40,683 nt of DNA from a virus, in the IMG/VR virus record IMGVR_UViG_3300032893_000136, positions 1 to 40,683 of that record. The stretch is one strand, 5' to 3'. This document shows, piece after piece, positions 33,260 to 38,705 of this stretch. The position numbers were made by a program, and so were the translations under genes. The stretch's first letter is position 1; the number at the start of each line of letters is the position of its first letter. A model generated the notes under the pieces. That model was not told the DNA's origin. It did no database searches and worked only from the letters and a program-made list of their open reading frames with translations.

Positions 33260-33289
33260 CCCCTGCCGGGCCTTCCGGCAGGGGTTTTT
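33260..33289 (+). terminator. Strong Rho-independent terminator at the end of the late region
   Basis: CCCCTGCCGG (33260-33269) pairs perfectly with CCGGCAGGGG (33275-33284) over a five-base loop, followed by TTTTT. It separates the late operon from the start-element genes. Confidence 0.92.
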
Positions 33290-33329
33290 ATTTCCACAAT
33301 TCGGACTCGATTTCAACAAAAGAATTTTA

Positions 33330-33361
33330 TTGACTCGGAACAGCCAAAGTAGTAGCTTTGG
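33330..33361 (+). promoter_or_regulatory. Putative promoter with overlapping inverted-repeat operator
   Basis: TTGACT (33330-33335) is a good -35, followed after 17 bases by TAGCTT, a weak -10. The inverted repeat CCAAAG-tagtag-CTTTGG (33344-33361) covers the -10, as an operator would. It precedes the first start element and the 33386 gene. Confidence 0.45.
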
Positions 33362-33374
33362 TTGAAACGAAAGA

Positions 33375-33385
33375 GAGCTATTGAG
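33375..33385 (+). promoter_or_regulatory. Start element, exact copy 1
   Basis: GAGCTATTGAG directly abuts the ATG at 33386 and is preceded by ACGAAA. The GAGAG part can act as Shine-Dalgarno, but conservation of the remaining bases up to the ATG goes beyond ribosome binding. Confidence 0.7.
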
Positions 33386-33616
33386 ATGAGCAACAGTTTC
33401 CTGCTAGAAACCTCCCTTTATGTATCCATCGAGCACTTACAAGACGTGCTAGATGAAATGTCGCGCGACCTGGCTTATCTCGGCGATGACATTTTCCGCA
33501 AGGGGCATTCCGATGAGGTTTTGCGGAGACTCGGCAATCTCACTGGCAAGGTAGATTTTCTTCGGTACTTAATCCATGAAACCAAAAGAAAGCAAGATAC
33601 CTCCCCATCACGTTAA
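33386..33616 (+). CDS. Hypothetical protein, 76 aa
   Basis: The start is fixed by the GAGCTATTGAG element directly before the ATG. The product is helical, with charged and Leu-rich heptad-like stretches ([16 protein letters not shown]). Family unknown. The end overlaps the acyl carrier protein gene by 41 bases. Confidence 0.7.
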   Translation: MSNSFLLETSLYVSIEHLQDVLDEMSRDLAYLGDDIFRKGHSDEVLRRLGNLTGKVDFLRYLIHETKRKQDTSPSR

Positions 33617-33848
33617 AGTTAGAAACGTGTTGGCAGAAATCCTCGGCGTCGATGAAGCCGAATGCACGGCCGACGCTAACCTGTTTGATGACCTGGGCGC
33701 GGATTCGCTCGACATCATAGAACTGATGATGGGAGTAGAAGAGGCGCTCGATATTGAAATCGTGGATGAGACGGCTGAGAAGTGGAAAACGGTCGGCGAC
33801 ATCTGCGCCACGGTAGAAAAACTTGCCAAAGGACCAAACGAAGTTTGA
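33576..33848 (+). CDS. Acyl carrier protein
   Basis: A 90-residue acyl carrier protein. [11 protein letters not shown] at residues 40-50 is the phosphopantetheine attachment motif, with Ser44 the modified residue. The flanking helices match the family, including F-D-D-L before it and E-E-A-L-D-I-E-I after it. A host phosphopantetheinyl transferase would be needed. There is no ketosynthase or other fatty-acid enzyme in the window, so it either enters host lipid synthesis or serves as a binding partner. The start is not supported by a Shine-Dalgarno and lies inside the preceding gene. A later GTG would shorten the N-terminus. Confidence 0.88.
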   Translation: MKPKESKIPPHHVKVRNVLAEILGVDEAECTADANLFDDLGADSLDIIELMMGVEEALDIEIVDETAEKWKTVGDICATVEKLAKGPNEV

Positions 33849-34080
33849 GGCAATCGAGGCGGCGATTGCAACCTGTTGCGATCGCAAATTGATTGCTCTA
33901 CTTAACCGCGCCTGGTGGCGCGAATATTTCAGAAGGGAGAAAGATCATGAGTCGTCTGCATATTGCCAGTATGTTGTCTCACATCGCGGCTCTAATCGCG
34001 ATGCTGCATCACCTGATGAAGTAGAAACGGCAGTTGGGCCAAAGCAGTTAACAAATCCAGCCAATCGGAGGCAAGAATGA
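33823..34080 (+). CDS. Hypothetical protein, 85 aa, uncertain
   Basis: The frame starts at a TTG inside the acyl carrier gene and overlaps the next gene as ATGA. Residues 1-42 look protein-like (helix with [20 protein letters not shown]). The second half is less convincing and is shared with another small frame at 33947. No ribosome site is clear. It may be a real gene, or only its first half may be meaningful. Confidence 0.4.
   Translation: MPKDQTKFEAIEAAIATCCDRKLIALLNRAWWREYFRREKDHESSAYCQYVVSHRGSNRDAASPDEVETAVGPKQLTNPANRRQE
33947..34024 (+). CDS. Possible 25-residue hydrophobic peptide
   Basis: The ATG at 33947 follows AAGGGAGAAAGATC, a strong Shine-Dalgarno at normal spacing. The 25-residue product is a hydrophobic or amphipathic helix with repeated His, Leu, Met and Ala, long enough to enter or cross a membrane. 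It lies inside the 33823 frame in another register; both cannot easily be under full selection. Confidence 0.4.
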   Translation: MSRLHIASMLSHIAALIAMLHHLMK

Positions 34081-34292
34081 ATCGAGAGGAAATAGTAACC
34101 GCGCTGAAAGATGAGCGCGATCGAATTGATGAGGCACTGATCGCCCTTGGCGGCAAGAAGGGCGTCGTCAATGCAAGCGGCCGGCGATCGTATGGCATCA
34201 CGGCGGCCGGCCGAAAGCGTCTGTCGGATCTGATGAAGAAACGGTGGGCCGATCGGCGCAAAGGTCCCAGGCTGCTGAGAAAGGGCGCCTAA
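34077..34292 (+). CDS. Small basic protein, possible DNA-binding, 71 aa
   Basis: GGAGG lies upstream of the ATG. An acidic N-terminal helix is followed by G-R-R-S-Y-G-I-T-A-A-G-R-K-R-L-S-D-L and K-K-R-W-A-D-R-R-K. This type of Arg/Lys-rich segment ending in K-x-R-W-A recurs in small proteins that I associate with Acidobacteriota genomes and phages. DNA binding is likely from charge; nothing more specific can be said. Confidence 0.65.
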   Translation: MNREEIVTALKDERDRIDEALIALGGKKGVVNASGRRSYGITAAGRKRLSDLMKKRWADRRKGPRLLRKGA

Positions 34293-34308
34293 AACTTCTC
34301 CCCCAAAG

Positions 34309-34348
34309 GGGCTGTGAGCCTTCCCCGTCCCTTGACTCACAGCCCTTT
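34309..34348 (+). promoter_or_regulatory. Long-armed inverted repeat, terminator-like or 5' UTR hairpin
   Basis: GGGCTGTGAG (34309-34318) and CTCACAGCCC (34336-34345) pair perfectly over 10 bp with a 17-base loop, followed by only TTT. It is either a weak terminator after the 34292 gene or a control element ahead of the next start-element gene. Confidence 0.55.
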
Positions 34349-34366
34349 ACCCTTCAGGACGAAAGA

Positions 34367-34377
34367 GAGCTATTGAA
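34367..34377 (+). promoter_or_regulatory. Start element, copy 2 (one mismatch)
   Basis: GAGCTATTGAA directly before the ATG at 34378, preceded by ACGAAA as at 33375. Confidence 0.65.
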
Positions 34378-35727
34378 ATGAAAATCAAGCAATTCACGGC
34401 TGAGAACATCAAGAAATTGAAGGTGGTCGAAATCACACCCAAAGGCTCTATGGTGCAAATCACCGGCGCCAACGGCCAGGGTAAATCTTCGGTGCTAGAT
34501 GCGATCGAGTATGCGATCTGTGGCACGGTCAGCATTCCCTCGGCGCCGGTCCGCAAGGGCGCCGGCAAAGCTAAGATTCGCCTCGACCTGGGCGACGTGG
34601 TAGTAACGCGCCGGTTCATCGAGGGCGGGGGTACAAGTCTCGCCGTCGAGAATGCACAAGGGGCAAGCTACAAGTCTCCTCAAAAGATGCTGGATGATCT
34701 GATGGGGCGGATTTCCTTTGACCCGCTCGGCTTTACTCGCCTTCATCCCAAAGAACAACTCGAAGAACTGCGGCGCCTGGTCAAGCTGGAAATCAATCTC
34801 GATGAAATCGATCAATTGAACGAAGAGGATTACAAAAAGAGGACGGAAGTCGGCCGGCTGCTTCGTGGCTTGCAATCTGAGCAGGATGCGATCGCCGTCC
34901 CTGAAAACCTACCGGCCGAATCGATCGACCTTACTAAGCTGACTCAGGAATTGGCTGAGGCTGGCGAAAAGAATGCGGCAATATCGGCCGAAAAGAATCG
35001 GCGCGATTATGCGAAACGGCGCATTGAGGAACTGCGATCGGCCGCTCGCAAACAGCGCGATGAAGCTGAACGTCTGCGGAGATTGGCGGAAACGATTGAC
35101 GCGGAGGCGAACAGGATCGAAACCGAAGCGGACGCTCTCGGCGAAGGTGAACTTAAGATGCCGGCTTTAGAGGCATTCGTAGATTTAGCGGTCCTCACCG
35201 GCGCGATCGAGGAAGGGCGCCGGCACAATAAGCTTATTGAGGATCGCGATCGCCGGCGCCAAGTCGAGGCCAAGATCGCGGAAACCGAAAATGAGCAAAC
35301 TCGCCTGACCAACGCGATCGAGGCGCGCAACAAACAAAAGACCGAAGCGATCGCTAAAGCTGAGATGCCGGTCCCCGGGCTTGGCTTCGGGGATGGCGAG
35401 GTCCTTTACAACGATCTGCCGCTGAACGTGGCGAGCGATGCGGAACAGTTGCGAGTGTCGGTGGCGATCGCGATGGCGGCGAATCCGAAGCTGCGGGTTA
35501 TCCGCATTCGTGACGGGAGTCTCCTCGATGACAAGAATCTGGCGCTAATCGCGGAGATGGCAGAGAAAGGCGATTACCAGGTTTGGATCGAGCGCGTCGA
35601 TACAAGCGGCAAGGTCGGAATCGTAATGGAGGACGGCCAGGTCGTGAGCGTCCACGATGAACCCGAGAAGGAATCCGCGCCGGCGCCAAAGAAAGGCAAA
35701 GGTAAGAAGCATGAAAAAACCGATTGA
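34378..35727 (+). CDS. SMC/RecF-like AAA ATPase, 449 aa
   Basis: An ATP-dependent DNA-metabolism protein of the SbcC/RecF/SMC type. Walker A is G-A-N-G-Q-G-K-S-S (30-38). Residues about 150-330 are coiled coil, and an ABC-signature-like stretch S-D-A-E-Q-L-R-V-S-V-A-I-A occurs near 370-382. The segment where Walker B is expected reads R-V-I-R-I-R-D-G-S-L-L-D, without the usual D-E pair, so hydrolysis may be weak or rely on another residue. The Lys-rich tail overlaps the next gene. No adjacent SbcD-type nuclease is seen. The start is marked by the start element. Confidence 0.8.
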   Translation: MKIKQFTAENIKKLKVVEITPKGSMVQITGANGQGKSSVLDAIEYAICGTVSIPSAPVRKGAGKAKIRLDLGDVVVTRRFIEGGGTSLAVENAQGASYKSPQKMLDDLMGRISFDPLGFTRLHPKEQLEELRRLVKLEINLDEIDQLNEEDYKKRTEVGRLLRGLQSEQDAIAVPENLPAESIDLTKLTQELAEAGEKNAAISAEKNRRDYAKRRIEELRSAARKQRDEAERLRRLAETIDAEANRIETEADALGEGELKMPALEAFVDLAVLTGAIEEGRRHNKLIEDRDRRRQVEAKIAETENEQTRLTNAIEARNKQKTEAIAKAEMPVPGLGFGDGEVLYNDLPLNVASDAEQLRVSVAIAMAANPKLRVIRIRDGSLLDDKNLALIAEMAEKGDYQVWIERVDTSGKVGIVMEDGQVVSVHDEPEKESAPAPKKGKGKKHEKTD

Positions 35728-35947
35728 ACAGCGGCATATTATCGGCGAGCGCCATCTTCGGGAGTTAATCAAGCGCAAGCTGAACAATGGCCACAACTAT
35801 ACTTCCCTGGCGACTGAGTTCGGGGTATCGGCTCAGTTCTTGAGTAAGGTTGTGCGCGGTGACTATGCTCCTGGTCCGAAGATCGCCGAAAAGATGGGCT
35901 ACCGGCAAGTGACGGCATTCGTCAAAGAAGAGGCGGCCAAAGGATGA
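35711..35947 (+). CDS. HTH DNA-binding protein, XRE-like, 78 aa
   Basis: The ATG at 35711 lies inside the ATPase gene end, with AAGGT upstream. Residues about 30-62 form a helix-turn-helix: Y-T-S-L-A-T-E-F-G-V-S-A-Q-F-L-S-K-V-V-R-G. A Lys/Arg-rich start precedes it. It may control the surrounding start-element genes. It overlaps the following gene as ATGA. Confidence 0.7.
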   Translation: MKKPIEQRHIIGERHLRELIKRKLNNGHNYTSLATEFGVSAQFLSKVVRGDYAPGPKIAEKMGYRQVTAFVKEEAAKG

Positions 35948-36258
35948 GCGATCAAGTAGGGCTCAGGATCACCGAAGAATCGCCGGCGCACAGCGCGCAA
36001 GAAAATAACTATGATCCCTTGGGGCCGGCGAAGCGGGTCGAAAAGCGGATCGAATGCGCGATGTGTCCAGCCACAAAAGGGGCTGTCAATCATTGGTGGT
36101 GTGTCTGGATCGATGGGGTTGGCAGGATGGTAATAACGTCCTTCAAAGAGGATCTGATGACAGGCAATGCCGTCCATGCGATCTGCGGCACTGCCTGTCT
36201 CTTGAAAGCGGTCCAGAAGTTTACGAATCGATCGGCTGAGACGATTCAGGCGCCTTAA
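35944..36258 (+). CDS. Hypothetical protein with Cys pairs, 104 aa
   Basis: It starts in ATGA overlap with the HTH gene. C-A-M-C (about residues 38-41) and C-G-T-A-C (about 81-85) could bind zinc, with Trp-rich strands between. Last gene of the rightward block; its end overlaps a convergent gene by 38 bases. Function unknown. Confidence 0.65.
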   Translation: MSDQVGLRITEESPAHSAQENNYDPLGPAKRVEKRIECAMCPATKGAVNHWWCVWIDGVGRMVITSFKEDLMTGNAVHAICGTACLLKAVQKFTNRSAETIQAP

Positions 36259-36565
36259 TTCGCCGGCGTCCTTTGGGATAGCCGCGCGGTTGTTTTCCCT
36301 CCCCTGGCGGCCGGCTGCGAAGCTCGCGAATTACTGCGGGGTCCTTTGCAGCGGTCGCCTTTCCTCCCTTCGATGCCATGCACTTTGGACAGTTGACGGC
36401 GCCATGCGTCGGGCAGTGAAGCGGCATCGCGCGCAATCGGCGCAGTAGATTGGTGCAGACGGCCGCGAGGATCGAAACATTCTCGGCATAGCCATCCATC
36501 AAAAGTTGCTCCACAGCGTCGAGTTCGCCGTAGAGAGCGACATTGTAAGGATGAGGATCGTTCAT
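36221..36565 (-). CDS. Hypothetical protein with C-x-x-C motif, 114 aa
   Basis: The ATG at 36563-36565 overlaps the upstream stop as ATGA and follows GGAGG. It has an acidic helical N-terminus (A-V-E-Q-L-L-M-D-G-Y), then C-P-T-H-G-A-V-N-C-P-K-C, a compact four-ligand zinc motif, and a basic Pro/Arg/Lys-rich tail. It is convergent with, and overlaps, the plus-strand gene ending at 36258. DNA or RNA binding is plausible; no family recognised. Confidence 0.65.
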   Translation of the reverse strand: MNDPHPYNVALYGELDAVEQLLMDGYAENVSILAAVCTNLLRRLRAMPLHCPTHGAVNCPKCMASKGGKATAAKDPAVIRELRSRPPGEGKQPRGYPKGRRRIKAPESSQPIDS

Positions 36566-36885
36566 GGTGTGTACCTCCAAGTGGTATGGACAAAGCGGTA
36601 ATCGGGGTGCTCGCGTTCGATCTGGACGGATTGAAGCCAAGCAAGTTCTTTGTCTGTGAACGGGCCGGCGACATTCTCTTTCTTGTGGCTGCCTGGTGGA
36701 TCGCAAGGGACATCGGCGGTCACAAAGTACTGCTTCGATAACCTGGTAACTCTCTTGATGGTGACAGGGCGGCCGATAATCAAGCGATCGGGAACGGCGC
36801 GAACAACATTCGCGATCGCAGTATGAGCGGAGGCGGCGCGCGTCTTGTGCTCGCGGCCTTGGAATTCAACGGTATATTCCTTCAT
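36562..36885 (-). CDS. Hypothetical protein, 107 aa
   Basis: I start at the ATG at 36883-36885 because the start-element variant GAGTTATTGAG abuts it. A longer frame from 36912 would read through the element. The product is beta-rich at first (Y-T-V-E-F-Q-G, I-K-R-V-T-R-L) with a helical C-terminus containing K-E-L-A-W-L-Q-S-V-Q. Translation is probably coupled to a leader ORF upstream. Family unknown. Confidence 0.65.
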   Translation of the reverse strand: MKEYTVEFQGREHKTRAASAHTAIANVVRAVPDRLIIGRPVTIKRVTRLSKQYFVTADVPCDPPGSHKKENVAGPFTDKELAWLQSVQIEREHPDYRFVHTTWRYTP

Positions 36886-36917
36886 CTCAATAACTCCTTT
36901 TCTGTGGTACACTGCAT
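36882..36917 (-). CDS. 11-codon leader ORF between two start elements
   Basis: ATG at 36915-36917 lies three bases after an exact start element (36921-36931). The ORF ends with TGA overlapping the start of the 36885 gene as ATGA. The peptide is M-Q-C-T-T-E-K-E-L-L-R. It could be a leader peptide for translational control or a relic of a gene once started at this element. Confidence 0.35.
   Translation of the reverse strand: MQCTTEKELLR
36886..36896 (-). promoter_or_regulatory. Start element, copy 3 (one mismatch)
   Basis: On the minus strand GAGTTATTGAG, directly before the ATG of the 36562-36885 gene, preceded by AAAAG. Confidence 0.65.
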
Positions 36918-36920
36918 TTA

Positions 36921-36931
36921 CTCAATAGCTC
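36921..36931 (-). promoter_or_regulatory. Start element, exact copy 4
   Basis: Minus-strand GAGCTATTGAG, followed by TAA and then the ATG of the 11-codon leader ORF. It is the only copy not directly abutting an ATG. Confidence 0.6.
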
Positions 36932-36934
36932 CTA

Positions 36935-36957
36935 GTCCCTGGCGCGAGGTCAGGGAC
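36935..36957. promoter_or_regulatory. Perfect inverted repeat beside start element 4
   Basis: GTCCCTG (36935-36941) and CAGGGAC (36951-36957) with a nine-base centre, three bases from the start element. Could be an operator or an mRNA hairpin. Confidence 0.5.
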
Positions 36958-36960
36958 AAA

Positions 36961-37000
36961 CGGCGATCGGCATCTCAACCGATCGCCGCTTTTCTTTTAG
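36961..37000. terminator. Bidirectional terminator-like hairpin
   Basis: CGGCGATCGG (36961-36970) pairs perfectly with CCGATCGCCG (36979-36988) over an eight-base loop. On the plus strand CTTTTCTTTT follows; on the minus strand TTTG follows. It lies 8 bases after the stop of the 36997-37452 gene and could end transcription from both sides. Confidence 0.65.
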
Positions 37001-37452
37001 GGACGTGGGAAAAAGTCGGCCACATCAAACGGCGCCGGCTCGGGATTCAGTCGCCAAACTCTAAAGTTAGCGAGCGTATCAAAGCCATTGTGGGCCATTC
37101 GGATATTTTCAGAGAAGAACCAAACGGAGCCAAATCTGCGTTCCTCGGTCGCTTCAAATCTTGCGATCGGGATTCCTGGTTCAAGTCCTCCACTGTAATC
37201 GACGTATGTGTCCCCAAGATAGAAGCTGCCGCTGCTGCCGCTGGTGAGTTGAATCGAATCTCCCCAATGGTGGGCGACTCGATGGAGGTTCTCGCCGACG
37301 ATTACAAAGTCGCCGACTCCAATCTCCTTGCGTTCGTCAAGAAATCGCTGGCGCCGGGCGAGAATGTCCTTGTTGTGGGCATCGATCGGCCGTTTCATCT
37401 TTTCGGCCCAGGTATGGTAGTGGGCTAGTCCTGCCAGTTCTCGATAGTTCAT
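36997..37452 (-). CDS. Hypothetical protein, 151 aa
   Basis: The start at 37450-37452 is fixed by an exact start element directly upstream. The sequence is acidic/aromatic at first (Y-H-T-W-A-E-K-M-K-R-P-I-D-A-H-N-K-D), then beta-rich from about residue 45 to 120 with G-D-F-V-I-V-G-E and G-S-F-Y-L-G-D-T-Y-V-D-Y. Family unknown. It is the last gene before a terminator-like hairpin. Confidence 0.65.
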   Translation of the reverse strand: MNYRELAGLAHYHTWAEKMKRPIDAHNKDILARRQRFLDERKEIGVGDFVIVGENLHRVAHHWGDSIQLTSGSSGSFYLGDTYVDYSGGLEPGIPIARFEATEERRFGSVWFFSENIRMAHNGFDTLANFRVWRLNPEPAPFDVADFFPRP

Positions 37453-37463
37453 CTCAATAGCTC
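37453..37463 (-). promoter_or_regulatory. Start element, exact copy 5
   Basis: Minus-strand GAGCTATTGAG directly before the 36997-37452 ATG, preceded by GAAAAGA. Confidence 0.7.
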
Positions 37464-37469
37464 TCTTTT

Positions 37470-38102
37470 CTATTGCAGAACTTCTGCAATTGCGTTGCGG
37501 ATTGACTTGTTTCGCGCGTGGTGAGCGCGCATTCCTTTGGCGTGGCGGAAGTTTGCGAGGATCTGAATTCCTCGATTCCACTTCCGAAACTCATCGGGGT
37601 TGAGCCATTCGCCGGCCTTGCGGCGATCGCCCAGGGGCTGAAAAGCTTTTGACCATTCGGCTTTGAACTGCTCGCACAGTTGCCGGTACTCGATCGCGCG
37701 CGCGGCGCCGGCCTTCGGAGTTCCTACGCGCGGGATGGGGCCGTGGGTGTAAACCGGGACTACGATTCCGCTGCCGTGGTTCTTCCCTCCACAGTGGCAA
37801 TCACAGCTAGGGCCGCGCGCGCCGGTACATCTGGCGTCACAAATCGGCCGCCATCCGGTTTGCTTTTGAAGGAATGAGTCGGCGACGGTTTCCCCGAGGT
37901 ACTCGATTCCTCCCTCGCAAGCGTCACAGATTGCTTTCGGCACTCTGCCGCGCCGGTCGTCGTATATCTCCTCTAAGCGATCGGCGACAGCTACAACGGT
38001 CAGGCAATCGGCACAACGGTAGAAATGGCGCGGCTTCATCTTCTCAGCGATCGCCGGCGCCGGCGTCGGGTTGGGTTCAAATAGGTTCATGGTTTCGATC
38101 AT
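37470..38102 (-). CDS. Hypothetical multi-Cys zinc-binding-like protein, 210 aa
   Basis: I start at the ATG at 38100-38102, which overlaps the upstream stop as ATGA. C-A-D-C and C-D-A-C (near residues 30-60) form a likely four-Cys zinc ribbon. A second cluster (I-C-D-A-R-C, C-D-C-H-C-G-G-K-N-H-G) forms another Cys/His-rich site near residue 95. The C-terminal half is helical and basic. Such two-cluster proteins occur in phage genomes without known role. The last codons overlap the inverted repeat at 37473-37489. Confidence 0.7.
   Translation of the reverse strand: MIETMNLFEPNPTPAPAIAEKMKPRHFYRCADCLTVVAVADRLEEIYDDRRGRVPKAICDACEGGIEYLGETVADSFLQKQTGWRPICDARCTGARGPSCDCHCGGKNHGSGIVVPVYTHGPIPRVGTPKAGAARAIEYRQLCEQFKAEWSKAFQPLGDRRKAGEWLNPDEFRKWNRGIQILANFRHAKGMRAHHARNKSIRNAIAEVLQ
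37473..37489. promoter_or_regulatory. Perfect 17-bp inverted repeat beside start element 5
   Basis: TTGCAGAA-C-TTCTGCAA is perfectly symmetric and lies nine bases from the start element, within the last codons of the upstream gene. Possible operator. Confidence 0.55.
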
Positions 38103-38311
38103 GCGCTTTCCCCTGCTTCGATCTGGTAATGCTTGATGTTGATTAAGGGGAAGTAGTGCCAAATGAATTGGCCTACGCTTTGGAAGCTACCTCGAATATT
38201 CAAAATCCCATCACTCGCAAAAACTTGAGGGAAAGCTTCGGGGTCGAGTCTTAAAACATCTCGCTTCCCATCTGTGTAATGAATCACGATAACTCTGTTT
38301 GGTGCTGGCAT
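38099..38311 (-). CDS. Hypothetical protein, 70 aa
   Basis: The start follows an exact start element. It is a small beta-rich protein with V-I-V-I-H-Y-T-D-G-K-R and a later F-I-W-H-Y-F-P-L-I-N-I-K. Family unknown. Its upstream region is one copy of the duplicated 90-bp cassette. Confidence 0.65.
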   Translation of the reverse strand: MPAPNRVIVIHYTDGKRDVLRLDPEAFPQVFASDGILNIRGSFQSVGQFIWHYFPLINIKHYQIEAGESA

Positions 38312-38322
38312 CTCAATAGCTC
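38312..38322 (-). promoter_or_regulatory. Start element, exact copy 6
   Basis: Minus-strand GAGCTATTGAG directly before the 38099-38311 ATG, preceded by AAAAAG. Confidence 0.7.
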
Positions 38323-38327
38323 CTTTT

Positions 38328-38417
38328 TCTAACTCTGTTGCGCGATCGTTCGGACATTCGCGCGCGGGAGTTACGGCCGCGCGTGGTTGCGCGCGGCTCG
38401 CCGTCCTCCGTCTAATT
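38328..38417. repeat. 90-bp direct repeat, copy A (intergenic cassette)
   Basis: Identical over 90 bases to 38616-38705. It runs from the A-rich leader before start element 6 to the last codons (A-A-T-T-A-G) of the upstream gene, and contains the hairpin GCCGCGCG-n6-CGCGCGGC (38376-38397). Confidence 0.93.
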
Positions 38418-38600
38418 TCCGTCATCCTCCATCAATTTATTTCCCTCATCCTCCATCAATTTTGCATTTTGTTTTGCCAGATATTCCTGGGCATGCGCCA
38501 ACAATTTGTGAGCGAAAGGATCGTTTCTGACTTTGATGCGCGAGGGCCACATTAACTCGATCGCATCTTGATTCGCTATGTAGATTGCTAAGGTGTCCAT
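38412..38600 (-). CDS. Hypothetical protein, 62 aa, with duplicated 8-residue tail
   Basis: The start follows start element 7. The first 45 residues are helical. The tail is K-L-M-E-D-E-G-N followed by K-L-M-E-D-D-G-N, from a recent 24-bp tandem duplication. Family unknown. It lies between the two copies of the 90-bp cassette. Confidence 0.6.
   Translation of the reverse strand: MDTLAIYIANQDAIELMWPSRIKVRNDPFAHKLLAHAQEYLAKQNAKLMEDEGNKLMEDDGN
38415..38462. repeat. 24-bp tandem duplication in the 38412-38600 gene
   Basis: Units 38415-38438 and 38439-38462 differ at one base. In frame, they encode the repeated 8-residue acidic tail. Confidence 0.85.
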
Positions 38601-38611
38601 CTCAAAAGCTC
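38601..38611 (-). promoter_or_regulatory. Start element, copy 7 (one mismatch)
   Basis: Minus-strand GAGCTTTTGAG directly before the 38412-38600 ATG. Confidence 0.6.
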
Positions 38612-38615
38612 CTTC

Positions 38616-38705
38616 TCTAACTCTGTTGCGCGATCGTTCGGACATTCGCGCGCGGGAGTTACGGCCGCGCGTGGTTGCGCGCGGCTCGCCGTCCTCCGTC
38701 TAATT
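38616..38705. repeat. 90-bp direct repeat, copy B (intergenic cassette)
   Basis: Perfect copy of 38328-38417, with its hairpin at 38664-38685. It includes the last codon and stop of the ArdC-like gene. Confidence 0.93.

Noticed and set aside
34332-34360. TTGACT at 34332 as a -35 box
   Set aside because: No acceptable -10 occurs at 15-19 bases, and the hexamer is part of the 34309-34345 hairpin.
36823-37428. 201-codon plus-strand frame
   Set aside because: It runs through a perfect hairpin and is antisense to two leftward genes with clear starts.
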